Below are positions 1 to 5,140 of a stretch of 5,268 nucleotides of DNA, in pieces. The stretch covers positions 1 through 5,268 of the forward strand of contig JAOAPP010000638.1 in assembly GCA_025462985.1 (NCBI GenBank), given 5' to 3'. Source of the stretch: Bryobacterales bacterium (GTDB taxonomy: Bacteria; Acidobacteriota; Terriglobia; Bryobacterales; Bryobacteraceae). The notes under the pieces are model-generated. The model saw only the letters and a list, made by a program, of their open reading frames with translations, did no database searches and was not told where the DNA came from. The translations under genes were made by a program, and so were the position numbers. Each line of letters opens with the position of its first letter. Position 1 is the stretch's first letter.

Positions 1-1955
1 TGATCGGGCGAACCTTTGAGCGCGTTCCGGAAATCATCATTGAAAGCGCCAGCGGGGACCTGACGAATTGCGACCTTGTCCGTTTTGCTAGTGAGCGGCG
101 AGTTGCCGCCCGTCCAAGGCTCGCCAAAAACGATGATGCTCGGGTTGATCGATCGCAGCTCGCGCTCGGCCTGACGAATAGTTTCCTGATCGATCAACGC
201 CATGAGATCGAAGCGAAATCCGTCGATGCCGTATTCTTTTGCCCAGAACTTCAGCGAATCAATGATGAGACGGCGGCCCATCGGCGACTCGCTCTTGAAT
301 TCGTTGCCGCAACCGGAGCCGTTCGCGAGCGATCCGTTAGGTCCATGTCGGTAATAATATTCGGGAGCGATGGAAAGTAGCGACGCGTTACCGGAAGTGT
401 GGTTATAAACCACGTCCATGACCACGCCGATGCCGCGCGCGTGCAGCGCACTGACGAGCGCTTTCAATTCGCGCACCCTACTTTGGTCGTTTGGGTTGGT
501 GGCGAACATACCTTCGGGGGAAAAAAAGGCGCTGGTGATGTAACCCCAATTGTAACTGCCGCTGGTCTCGTCGTTCTCGAAATCCTGAACGGGCATCAGT
601 TCGGCATGGGTAACGCCGAGCTCAGTCAGATGGTCAAGCGCGGTTTGGATCTGCGAATCATCTCGAAGCCGGGTGCCGCCCTCGGCCCAGCCCAGGTAAA
701 GACCGGAATTCTTTACCCCCGAGTTCGGCGCGCTCGTGAAATCGCGCACCTGCATTTCGTAAATGATCGCATCAGTCGGAGAGTCCAAGACTGGACCAGC
801 ACCAACGGCGGCTGTCAGCGGGGTGATGCGGCCGCGCGTGCTGTTGGCGACGGAATTGACCGCATACGGATCGAGCACCTCGCGGGCGTGTTTCGAATCG
901 TTGGCATCGATCAGATAAGTATAGAATTTCCCGCGCAAATCGCCGCGCAATGCCGCGTCCCAGAAACCGTTCGATTGCTCCCGCAAAGGACGGACGCTGC
1001 GGCCTTGGTTACCGGACGCTTCATCATAAAGCACGACACTGACGGTTTTCGCCGTGGGCGCAAAGATGCGGAACGTGGTTGCGTCATGGGTGTAGAGAGC
1101 GCCAAGCCCGGTTCGAATTTCATCACGGCTCGCTTCTCTTACATTCTCATCCTCCTCGCTTCGGTTCTGATGCGTGGGGACCTCGATGAAAACCGAGGTC
1201 ACCTCGCCACGTTTTGCGTTAACCTCTGCTTTGGCCAGCGCCGCTGCCGCGCGCACAGGGAGATCGGTGGCAGGGATGGCCACGCTGGCGGTTCCGCCCA
1301 TGAAATCTGCGTTGATCTCCTGCCTACTGATTTGCACCACCTTCACTGAAGCGCCGGCAGGCACCTTGAGTGAGCCGACGACTTTTCCACCCGAAACTGC
1401 CGGAAAATCTGTTGGCTCTCGCAGGATCACCTGTTTCGGCCAATAGTCTTTATGCTCTACGAGCCACAGCAGCGGATCGGGCCGGGGCGTGGCCGCGACC
1501 TTCGGGTTCGGCGTTTCTTCTTCTTCCTCGGACGGGCTGGGCTCTTGAGTGGGTTCGCCTCCGGTGTAGCGCTCGATCGCCGTCGTTAGGCGATTCAGAA
1601 CCTGACGGGGTGATTCGTGAAACCGATGCATGGCGTAACCAAAGGCACCGGCTACGAGGAGGATGAAGACGAAAAACATGCTGTCGCAGCCGCATCCGAG
1701 CCGCTTGCGTTTTCTTTTGCCCTTATCACCGGATGTTTCCAGCGCGATTGGCTGCAATGGAACGTGCATTGGTGGCCGTGGCGCCGTCGGAAAGCTGGCA
1801 GCCCGTTCGACTTCGCTCAGGACAGGACTTTCCCCTGCAGGAGCGGAGCTCGGGACGAGAAAGGACCGATGGCAATTCGGACACTCCAGGCTGTTCCCCG
1901 CCCAACTCTCGTCCATCTCAAGGTTTTGGCGGCAGTGCGGACAGTCGAGATTCAT
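1..1955 (-). CDS. pulA: Membrane-anchored type I pullulanase (GH13) with N-terminal zinc ribbon; 3' end outside window
   Basis: This enzyme hydrolyses alpha-1,6 branch points of pullulan, glycogen or starch-type glucans. The frame is open from an ATG at 1955 to the left edge, about 651 codons. The order of parts is: zinc ribbon with CPHC (5-8) and CPNC (25-28); Pro-rich linker with PPPP (59-62); basic KRKRKR (80-85); one transmembrane helix (about 93-109); acidic Glu/Pro linker (134-160); a beta-type domain (about 172-250); a CBM48-like domain beginning TTFRIFAPT (293); and the GH13 barrel. Catalytic signatures are YEMQVRDFT (399), DVVYNHT (514-520), GFRFD with nucleophile D583, and GEP with acid/base E612. 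The third catalytic Asp should lie beyond the window. Basic residues before the helix suggest the N-terminus faces the cytoplasm and the enzyme the periplasm or outside. The start is chosen because it keeps the whole zinc ribbon; no clear Shine-Dalgarno precedes it. The zinc ribbon's partner is unknown. Confidence 0.93.
   Translation of the reverse strand, partial: MNLDCPHCRQNLEMDESWAGNSLECPNCHRSFLVPSSAPAGESPVLSEVERAASFPTAPRPPMHVPLQPIALETSGDKGKRKRKRLGCGCDSMFFVFILLVAGAFGYAMHRFHESPRQVLNRLTTAIERYTGGEPTQEPSPSEEEEETPNPKVAATPRPDPLLWLVEHKDYWPKQVILREPTDFPAVSGGKVVGSLKVPAGASVKVVQISRQEINADFMGGTASVAIPATDLPVRAAAALAKAEVNAKRGEVTSVFIEVPTHQNRSEEDENVREASRDEIRTGLGALYTHDATTFRIFAPTAKTVSVVLYDEASGNQGRSVRPLREQSNGFWDAALRGDLRGKFYTYLIDANDSKHAREVLDPYAVNSVANSTRGRITPLTAAVGAGPVLDSPTDAIIYEMQVRDFTSAPNSGVKNSGLYLGWAEGGTRLRDDSQIQTALDHLTELGVTHAELMPVQDFENDETSGSYNWGYITSAFFSPEGMFATNPNDQSRVRELKALVSALHARGIGVVMDVVYNHTSGNASLLSIAPEYYYRHGPNGSLANGSGCGNEFKSESPMGRRLIIDSLKFWAKEYGIDGFRFDLMALIDQETIRQAERELRSINPSIIVFGEPWTGGNSPLTSKTDKVAIRQVPAGAFNDDFRNALKGSPD
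1805..1826 (-). repeat. Dispersed GAGCGAAGTCGAA-type word inside the pullulanase frame
   Basis: On the minus strand this reads CCTGTCCTGAGCGAAGTC followed by GAAC. It encodes the linker peptide SPVLSEVER (residues 43-51) between the zinc ribbon and the transmembrane helix. A related version sits intergenically at 4954-4980. From general familiarity, this word and its translations (PVLSEVE on one strand, FDFAQDR on the other) recur across many environmental bacterial genomes. Its presence in an unstructured linker suggests a tolerated in-frame insertion. Confidence 0.6.
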
Positions 1956-1975
1956 TGGCGGGAATGAGGGCCAAA

Positions 1976-2010
1976 CGTCCAACGCTCAACGCTCAACGTC
2001 CAACTCTCAA
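1976..2010 (-). repeat. Five-unit TTGRRYG heptamer array upstream of the pullulanase gene
   Basis: Read on the minus strand, the units are TTGAGAG, TTGGACG, TTGAGCG, TTGAGCG and TTGGACG, at an exact 7-bp period. The array ends about 20 bp before the pullulanase start codon and lies in its presumed 5' leader or promoter region. The same family recurs at 4743-4770 and 5036-5140 in the opposite orientation. Confidence 0.85.
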
Positions 2011-2030
2011 TTCAAAACGTGCACGCCGAC

Positions 2031-2048
2031 ATGCTCATGCTCATGCTC
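2031..2048 (+). repeat. ATGCTC hexamer, three tandem copies
   Basis: Three exact copies of ATGCTC lie end to end, just beyond the heptamer array in the spacer between the two minus-strand genes. No function is visible. Confidence 0.7.
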
Positions 2049-2096
2049 GGCTGCCGAATTGAATCGCCTGCGCGGTATACAAGCCAAGCGTGATTT

Positions 2097-2128
2097 ATGA
2101 AACGCGCCAAGGCAACCGGCTCGGCGCG
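2097..2128 (-). terminator. Possible terminator after the small exported-protein gene
   Basis: Read on the minus strand, CGCGCC (2128-2123) pairs with GGCGCG (2108-2103) across a 14-nt loop and is followed by TTTCAT. It lies about 80 nt downstream of the stop of the 2209-2541 gene and about 150 nt before the pullulanase start, so it could end the upstream transcript. The T tract is short, so this is a weak call. A smaller hairpin, CCGCG-TGATT-CGCGG (2187-2201), sits 7 nt after that stop but also lacks a proper T tract. Confidence 0.3.
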
Positions 2129-2208
2129 CGTCCCTCCGAATATCGGTGTCGCGATCGAGAGGCGTACCCCCCTCTATTCATCAAATCCGCGTGATTCGCG
2201 GTAAAGAA

Positions 2209-2541
2209 TCAATTGCCGATCAGCGTAACCTTATCAGCGACATTGTCTCCGCCGATCTTCAGGTAGTGAACGCGGACTTTGCGGTTGGTGGTCAGGCCAG
2301 CGGCTTCAATCGTCTTTCCATCGGTATCAGCGTAGGTGACGTTCTTGCTCAACTTGAACTGGACCGGTTCGTTAGGGGCAAGAGTTTCCAACACCAACGT
2401 ACTGCCGGCCGTGTACTCTTTAATACTCCCGGTCATCTCCGCTCCGGTTTTTGGGTCGGGACTGCCGCTGGTGGGTTGGGCCTGGACGAACCCTGTTAAA
2501 ACTGTGGCGACACAGATGAGGAGGAGGAGTGGTTTAATCAT
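2209..2541 (-). CDS. Small exported protein of unknown function
   Basis: This 110-residue protein starts MIKPLLLLICVATVLTGFVQA, a typical Sec signal peptide: a Lys, a hydrophobic core, and likely cleavage after VQA at residue 21. Cys10 is not in a convincing lipobox. The mature part of about 89 residues is rich in alternating beta-type segments (GSIKEYTAGSTLVLET, VQFKLSKNVTYADTDGK, KVRVHYLKIGGDNVADKVTLIG). This suggests a small beta-barrel or OB-like fold similar to short secreted hypothetical proteins seen in Verrucomicrobiota; that likeness is from memory, not a search. The start ATG at 2541 is preceded by GAAGAG (2550-2545), a weak Shine-Dalgarno with short 3-nt spacing. It lies upstream of the pullulanase gene on the same strand, with a 253-bp gap, so co-transcription is uncertain. 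Function unknown. Confidence 0.8.
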   Translation of the reverse strand: MIKPLLLLICVATVLTGFVQAQPTSGSPDPKTGAEMTGSIKEYTAGSTLVLETLAPNEPVQFKLSKNVTYADTDGKTIEAAGLTTNRKVRVHYLKIGGDNVADKVTLIGN

Positions 2542-2682
2542 ATTCTCTTCTATTTCTTCGTGTTACGAAACAGGTCCGGCCGTATGGGTTTGCGGTATCG
2601 GGTATGTTCCAGTATGACAATGCAAGCGTCGCTGGCGTGCTGATGAAATTCTATCGGGCGGATTTCCCGTAACATTTTGTAG

Positions 2683-2713
2683 TTGGCAAGGTATGATTGG
2701 GATGCATTGCCAA
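2683..2713. repeat. Inverted repeat TTGGCAA / TTGCCAA in the divergent spacer
   Basis: TTGGCAA (2683-2689) and its perfect complement TTGCCAA (2707-2713) are separated by 17 nt. They lie in the 365-bp spacer between the divergently transcribed exported-protein gene and ddaH. The pair could be an operator-like dyad or the outer part of the adjacent cruciform element. No matching promoter was found. Confidence 0.45.
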
Positions 2714-2739
2714 GCGGAATCGTAAGCAGTCGCGGAGTT

Positions 2740-2801
2740 CCTCACGTAGGGAGCTGAGGGCGACACGAATGGAAGCGGAGCGCTTACCCTACAATGTGAG
2801 G
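2740..2801. repeat. Nested inverted-repeat (cruciform) element
   Basis: CCTCAC-GTAGGG (2740-2751) pairs with CCCTAC (2787-2792) and GTGAGG (2796-2801). This gives a 12-bp stem with one 3-nt bulge (AAT). Inside the loop is a second hairpin, AAGCG-GAG-CGCTT (2773-2785). The right half (2773-2794) is, in reverse complement, 21/22 identical to 4995-5016. I read this as one copy of a dispersed palindromic intergenic element upstream of ddaH. Confidence 0.7.
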
Positions 2802-2820
2802 AGACGACGAATCACGAATG

Positions 2821-2830
2821 TATATATATA
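2821..2830 (+). promoter_or_regulatory. TATATATATA tract upstream of ddaH
   Basis: A ten-base TA alternation lies immediately before the GACCCGT array and 76 bp before the ddaH start. It could supply a -10 element, in which case the leader would be made of the repeat array. No acceptable -35 hexamer is present about 17 bp upstream, so promoter identity is uncertain. Confidence 0.3.
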
Positions 2831-2833
2831 GAG

Positions 2834-2903
2834 GACCCGTGACCCGTGACCCGTGACCCGTGACCCGTGACCTCTGACCTGTGACCGGTGACCCGTGACC
2901 TGT
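2834..2903 (+). repeat. Ten-unit GACCCGT heptamer array abutting the ddaH start
   Basis: Ten end-to-end 7-bp units: GACCCGT five times, then GACCTCT, GACCTGT, GACCGGT, GACCCGT and GACCTGT. The array ends three bases (AAG) before the ATG at 2907, so it occupies the position where a Shine-Dalgarno would normally lie. The left units are identical and the right units diverged, as expected if expansion occurred at the left end. Confidence 0.92.
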
Positions 2904-2906
2904 AAG

Positions 2907-3680
2907 ATGCCCTTAATTGCAATCACCCGGCCGGTCAGCTCCAGCATCAACAATTGCGAGTTATCGTTTCACGAGCGCGTTCCAATCGATATTGCGAAGG
3001 CAGCTGCGCAGCACAAGGCATATCAGGATTGCCTCGCCGAATTGGATGTTAACATCGTTTCGCTGCCGGCTGAGCCGGATCTTCCAGATGCGGTTTTTGT
3101 GGAGGATCCGGCGGTGGTCGTCGACGAAGTCGCGGTCATCTCGATTATGGGAGCTGCGAGCAGGCGTCCCGAAGCAATCACATTGTCAGATACGCTCTCG
3201 CGTTATCGGCCGATCACGTCTCTCATTGAACCTGCAACTCTGGATGGTGGCGACGTGTTGCGGGTCGATCGTTCTGTTTTCGTCGGTTTAACACAACGCA
3301 CGAACCGGGAAGGCTTCAACCAGTTGCGCGACGTGCTTGGAGGTTACGGCTATGAGGTGCGGGCCATTGAAGTCAAAGGCTGCCTGCATTTAAAAAGCGC
3401 GTGCTCATACATTGGGAGAAACACCATCCTCGTGAATCGGTCCTGGATCGATACGGAGCCGTTGCGCGGATTTGAATTGCTGGATGTTTCTAATGACGAA
3501 CCCGCGGCAGCGAACGCGCTGTTGATTCAGAATATTGTGGTCATTCCGACTTCTTTTCCCAAAACGCGCGCGTTGCTGGAGGAGCGCGGGTTCCGTGTAA
3601 AGACGGTTGATGTCTCCGAGTTACAGAAGGCGGAAGCGGGCGTGACCTGCTGCAGTCTGATCCTGAAGCTTGATGGGTAA
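2907..3680 (+). CDS. ddaH: Dimethylargininase (NG,NG-dimethylarginine dimethylaminohydrolase)
   Basis: Predicted to hydrolyse methylated arginine (asymmetric dimethyl- or monomethylarginine) to citrulline plus an alkylamine, in the cytosol. At 257 residues it matches the usual length of bacterial members of this pentein-fold family. Visible family motifs are FVEDPAVV (64-71; E66/D67 at the guanidinium-binding site), LDGGDV (112-117), FVGLTQRTN (125-133), LHLKS with catalytic H161, and a C-terminal GVTCCS in which C248 is the expected nucleophile, as in human TCCSVL. All catalytic positions are kept, so it should be active. I chose ATG 2907 because the alternative GTG at 2895 lies inside the heptamer array and adds only MTCK. 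No Shine-Dalgarno is visible before either start. An arginine deiminase relative is less likely given length and motifs. Confidence 0.93.
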   Translation: MPLIAITRPVSSSINNCELSFHERVPIDIAKAAAQHKAYQDCLAELDVNIVSLPAEPDLPDAVFVEDPAVVVDEVAVISIMGAASRRPEAITLSDTLSRYRPITSLIEPATLDGGDVLRVDRSVFVGLTQRTNREGFNQLRDVLGGYGYEVRAIEVKGCLHLKSACSYIGRNTILVNRSWIDTEPLRGFELLDVSNDEPAAANALLIQNIVVIPTSFPKTRALLEERGFRVKTVDVSELQKAEAGVTCCSLILKLDG

Positions 3681-3696
3681 TGCAGTGGAGACGAAA

Positions 3697-4080
3697 ATGT
3701 CCAAACCCGTCCGGAACGCCGCGAAGGCTGGCCTGGAAAAACAACCGGACAATAGTGGCCTCGTGCTCTGCGCCATCAAGGCCGCTACCGTCTTGGGCGA
3801 GCGCGATTCTGTGTCACGCCTTCTGGAACAAAAATCCGGTACGATCCGCGGCGATCACCGGCGCCAGCTCGATAGTGAAGAACTGTGTGCGCGAATGCTG
3901 GCCAGGTCCGGGGCAAAAGCGGAAGTACAAGAAGCGATCCCGCTCCTCGACCATTTATTACACGCTCCCTACGATTCACCGTGGACGCACGTCCCGCTCA
4001 TGCCGGCCCTTCTCAGACTGGCCCCGGACTTTGATTCACTTCGCGGCGATCCGTGTTTCCAGAAACCTGGTCGGCAATAA
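3697..4080 (+). CDS. Orphan small protein resembling the C-terminal tail of TPR-type proteins
   Basis: A 127-residue protein with no signal peptide or membrane segment. The C-terminal half (AIPLLDHLLHAPYD..., LMPALLRLAPDFDSLRGDPCFQ) resembles the closing segment of TPR-containing kinase or regulator proteins of Acidobacteriota and Verrucomicrobiota, which often end in a LRLDPxFDxLRxDPRFQ-like stretch. The N-terminal half (about residues 20-75) looks alpha-helical and could hold one degenerate TPR-like hairpin. ATG 3697 is chosen because TGGAG (3686-3690) sits 6 nt upstream. Starts at 3673 or 3670 would overlap the ddaH stop. The 16-nt gap after ddaH suggests an operon. No kinase or DNA-binding part lies upstream, so this is either a free-standing helical protein or a remnant captured behind ddaH. 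Function not known. Confidence 0.55.
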   Translation: MSKPVRNAAKAGLEKQPDNSGLVLCAIKAATVLGERDSVSRLLEQKSGTIRGDHRRQLDSEELCARMLARSGAKAEVQEAIPLLDHLLHAPYDSPWTHVPLMPALLRLAPDFDSLRGDPCFQKPGRQ

Positions 4081-4207
4081 ATTACGCAGCAGCAGCTTTT
4101 GATATGCGGCGGGGGCAAACCTAACGCCGCGCCGCACCAAATATTGAATTGCCCGCTCGCGAAATGCTTTCGGAGTTAAGATACGACCCCGTCTATCCCC
4201 TTCCATT

Positions 4208-4252
4208 TGCTTTCTGTGCTCCTCTGCGCTCCCTTCCTCCGTCCTGCGTGGG
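4208..4252. repeat. Pyrimidine-rich low-complexity word repeat
   Basis: A C/T-rich run built from variants of CTCCTCTGCG and CTCCGTCC lies in the 216-bp spacer between the orphan ORF and the bactofilin gene. A shorter relative (CTCCCTCTGTCCTCTG) occurs at 4780-4795. Nothing else in 4081-4296 is convincing. No promoter with both boxes was found. Confidence 0.4.
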
Positions 4253-4296
4253 AACACGATCTGCTCTAGGCAAGCTCACCTCCTCTCTCTATATAT

Positions 4297-4692
4297 ATGT
4301 TTGGAAGCAACCCAAAACCCGACCCAACCAGCACTGTGTCCAACGGAACTCATCAAACCGACTACAACCCTGCTCCCAATCGAGTGTCCAACGGGGTATC
4401 GATCAAGGGGGACGTGAAATTTGGTAGCGAACTCGTCATAGACGGCGAAGTCGAAGGAAACATTACGTCGAGCGGCAAATTGGTCGTCGGTACCCACGCC
4501 ACCGTGATCGGCGATATTCGGGTAGGCTTCGTTACCATCCAAGGGTCGGTCGATGGCAACGTAGTCGCCAGCGAGCGCTGCGCATTGGAAGCCGGTGCCA
4601 ATCTGCACGGTGACGTCGAATCGCCGCGCCTGGCCGTAGACGAAAACGCCAGCTTCGTTGGCAGCGCCAAGATCACCACCCGCAAGAGCTGA
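4297..4692 (+). CDS. Bactofilin family cytoskeletal protein
   Basis: Bactofilins polymerise without nucleotide into filaments, often at the inner membrane, and act as scaffolds for cell shape or for enzymes of wall synthesis. This 131-residue protein has a disordered, Asn/Pro-rich tail (1-33). It is followed by the right-handed beta-helix core (about 34-127), with Gly- and Val-rich short repeats such as SIKGDVKFGSELVIDGEVEG, VIGDIRVG and VQGSVDGN-type turns, and a short basic end (TTRKS). Length and order fit the family. The MFGSN start is typical. The ATG at 4297 is the only sensible start, yet it is preceded directly by CTCTCTATATAT and has no Shine-Dalgarno. It stands alone: no peptidase or wall gene is adjacent in the window. 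Confidence 0.94.
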   Translation: MFGSNPKPDPTSTVSNGTHQTDYNPAPNRVSNGVSIKGDVKFGSELVIDGEVEGNITSSGKLVVGTHATVIGDIRVGFVTIQGSVDGNVVASERCALEAGANLHGDVESPRLAVDENASFVGSAKITTRKS

Positions 4693-4704
4693 TCACAAAA
4701 GAAA

Positions 4705-4728
4705 AAGGGGGGTGGCTAACGTCCCCTT
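4705..4728 (-). terminator. Weak hairpin after the bactofilin gene, oriented for minus-strand transcription
   Basis: AAGGGG (4705-4710) pairs with CCCCTT (4723-4728) around a 12-nt loop, 12 nt after the bactofilin stop. The adjacent A-rich tract (4696-4706) lies on the gene side. A T tract therefore follows the hairpin only when read on the minus strand. It would stop a leftward transcript better than the bactofilin mRNA. Confidence 0.25.
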
Positions 4729-4742
4729 GTGCGTCTCTGCCA

Positions 4743-4770
4743 TTGAGCGTTGGACATTGAATGTTCAATG
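4743..4770 (+). repeat. Four-unit TTGRRYG heptamer array
   Basis: The units are TTGAGCG, TTGGACA, TTGAATG and TTCAATG, at exact 7-bp period, 50 bp downstream of the bactofilin stop. It belongs to the same family as the 15-unit array at 5036-5140 but is more diverged. Confidence 0.75.
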
Positions 4771-4819
4771 TTGTGTTTGCTCCCTCTGTCCTCTGTTCTT
4801 GCACTCGTTGATAGTTGAA

Positions 4820-4915
4820 CGAGCACCAGCCGGAACATAAAGCTTTCCGAGTTGAGAGTTCGGCTTTGTTGCAGCGGTGGTTGTGTCAACCACCGAAACC
4901 TAAAACAGGTGCTCG
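4820..4915. other. Three-way-junction-like inverted-repeat element (possible structured RNA or foldable DNA)
   Basis: Three nested helices can form together. P1 is CGAGCACC (4820-4827) with GGTGCTCG (4908-4915). P2 is AGCCG-G-AAC (4828-4836) with GTTCGGCT (4858-4865), carrying one bulged G. P3 is CGGTGGTTG (4875-4883) with CAACCACCG (4887-4895), closed by a TGT triloop. The joining strands are 9 and 12 nt. An alternative helix, CTCGTT/AACGAG (4804-4809 with 4818-4823), would compete with P1. Strand and function are unknown. No ORF or flanking terminator explains it. Confidence 0.5.
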
Positions 4916-4953
4916 ACACAAGCATCTCTACAACCCCATCCCCAACGGTCTTT

Positions 4954-4980
4954 TGTCATGTCGAGCGCAAGTCGAAACAT
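4954..4980 (+). repeat. Dispersed GTCGAGCGCAAGTCGAA word
   Basis: TGTCATGTCGAGCG followed by CAAGTCGAAACAT carries the same GAGCG(C)AAGTCGAA core as the copy inside the pullulanase gene at 1805-1826. It contains a small TCGA...TCGA dyad. Related sequences are common intergenic words in many environmental genomes (general knowledge, not searched here). Confidence 0.5.
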
Positions 4981-4994
4981 TTTGAGCGTTGCCG

Positions 4995-5019
4995 TTGTAG
5001 GGCAAGCGCTCCGCTTGCC
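4995..5019 (+). repeat. Second copy of the palindromic AAGCGCTCCGCTT element
   Basis: TTGTAGGGCAAGCGCTCCGC continues to TT at 5016 and differs by one base (C for T) from the reverse complement of 2773-2794. Here the hairpin is longer: GGCAAGCG (5001-5008), loop CTC, CGCTTGCC (5012-5019), an 8-bp perfect stem. The outer GTAGGG/CCCTAC arm seen at 2740-2801 is not present here. Confidence 0.75.
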
Positions 5020-5035
5020 GCTCGAGGCGTTGCGC

Positions 5036-5140
5036 TTGGACGTTGGACGTTGGGCGTTGAACGTTGAACGTTGAATGTTGAATGTTGAATGTTGAATGTT
5101 GAGCGTTGGACGTTGGGCGTTGGGCGTTGAATGTTGAGCG
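5036..5140 (+). repeat. Fifteen-unit TTGRRYG heptamer array
   Basis: There are fifteen consecutive 7-bp units without an indel. In order, the inner three bases (positions 4-6) are GAC, GAC, GGC, AAC, AAC, AAT x4, AGC, GAC, GGC, GGC, AAT, AGC. Bases 1-3 (TTG) and 7 (G) never vary, and every change at positions 4-6 is a transition. The period is not a multiple of three, so the array is unlikely to be coding. Confidence 0.95.

Noticed and set aside
1179..1200. Perfect 7-bp inverted repeat GACCTCG...CGAGGTC
   Set aside because: It lies inside the pullulanase coding sequence, has an 8-nt spacer and no T tract. It is most easily explained by codon use (EVTSVFIEV).
399..1349. A 316-codon plus-strand open frame
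   Set aside because: It lies antisense to the pullulanase gene, whose catalytic motifs are unmistakable on the minus strand. The plus-strand product has no recognisable domain and is a codon-bias shadow.
1617..2100. Overlapping plus-strand open frames of 109-145 codons
   Set aside because: They are antisense to the zinc ribbon and transmembrane part of the pullulanase, run into the heptamer array, and encode low-complexity Ser/Arg-rich sequence.
2062..2208. A tRNA or other known RNA gene between the two minus-strand genes
   Set aside because: The GC-rich dyads here do not form an acceptor stem, T-arm or anticodon arm. Only a weak terminator-like hairpin is supportable.
2593..2622. A minus-strand promoter for the exported-protein gene (TTGTCA near 2622)
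   Set aside because: TTGTCA is a fair -35 hexamer, but at 16-18 bp spacing the -10 would be TACCGC or similar, which does not resemble TATAAT.
4276..4685. Minus-strand open frames opposite the bactofilin gene
   Set aside because: The plus-strand bactofilin beta-helix is clear. The antisense frames show no domain and are shadows.
5036..5140. CRISPR array
   Set aside because: The repeats are contiguous 7-bp units without spacers. There are no 25-40-bp repeats with unique spacers and no cas genes.
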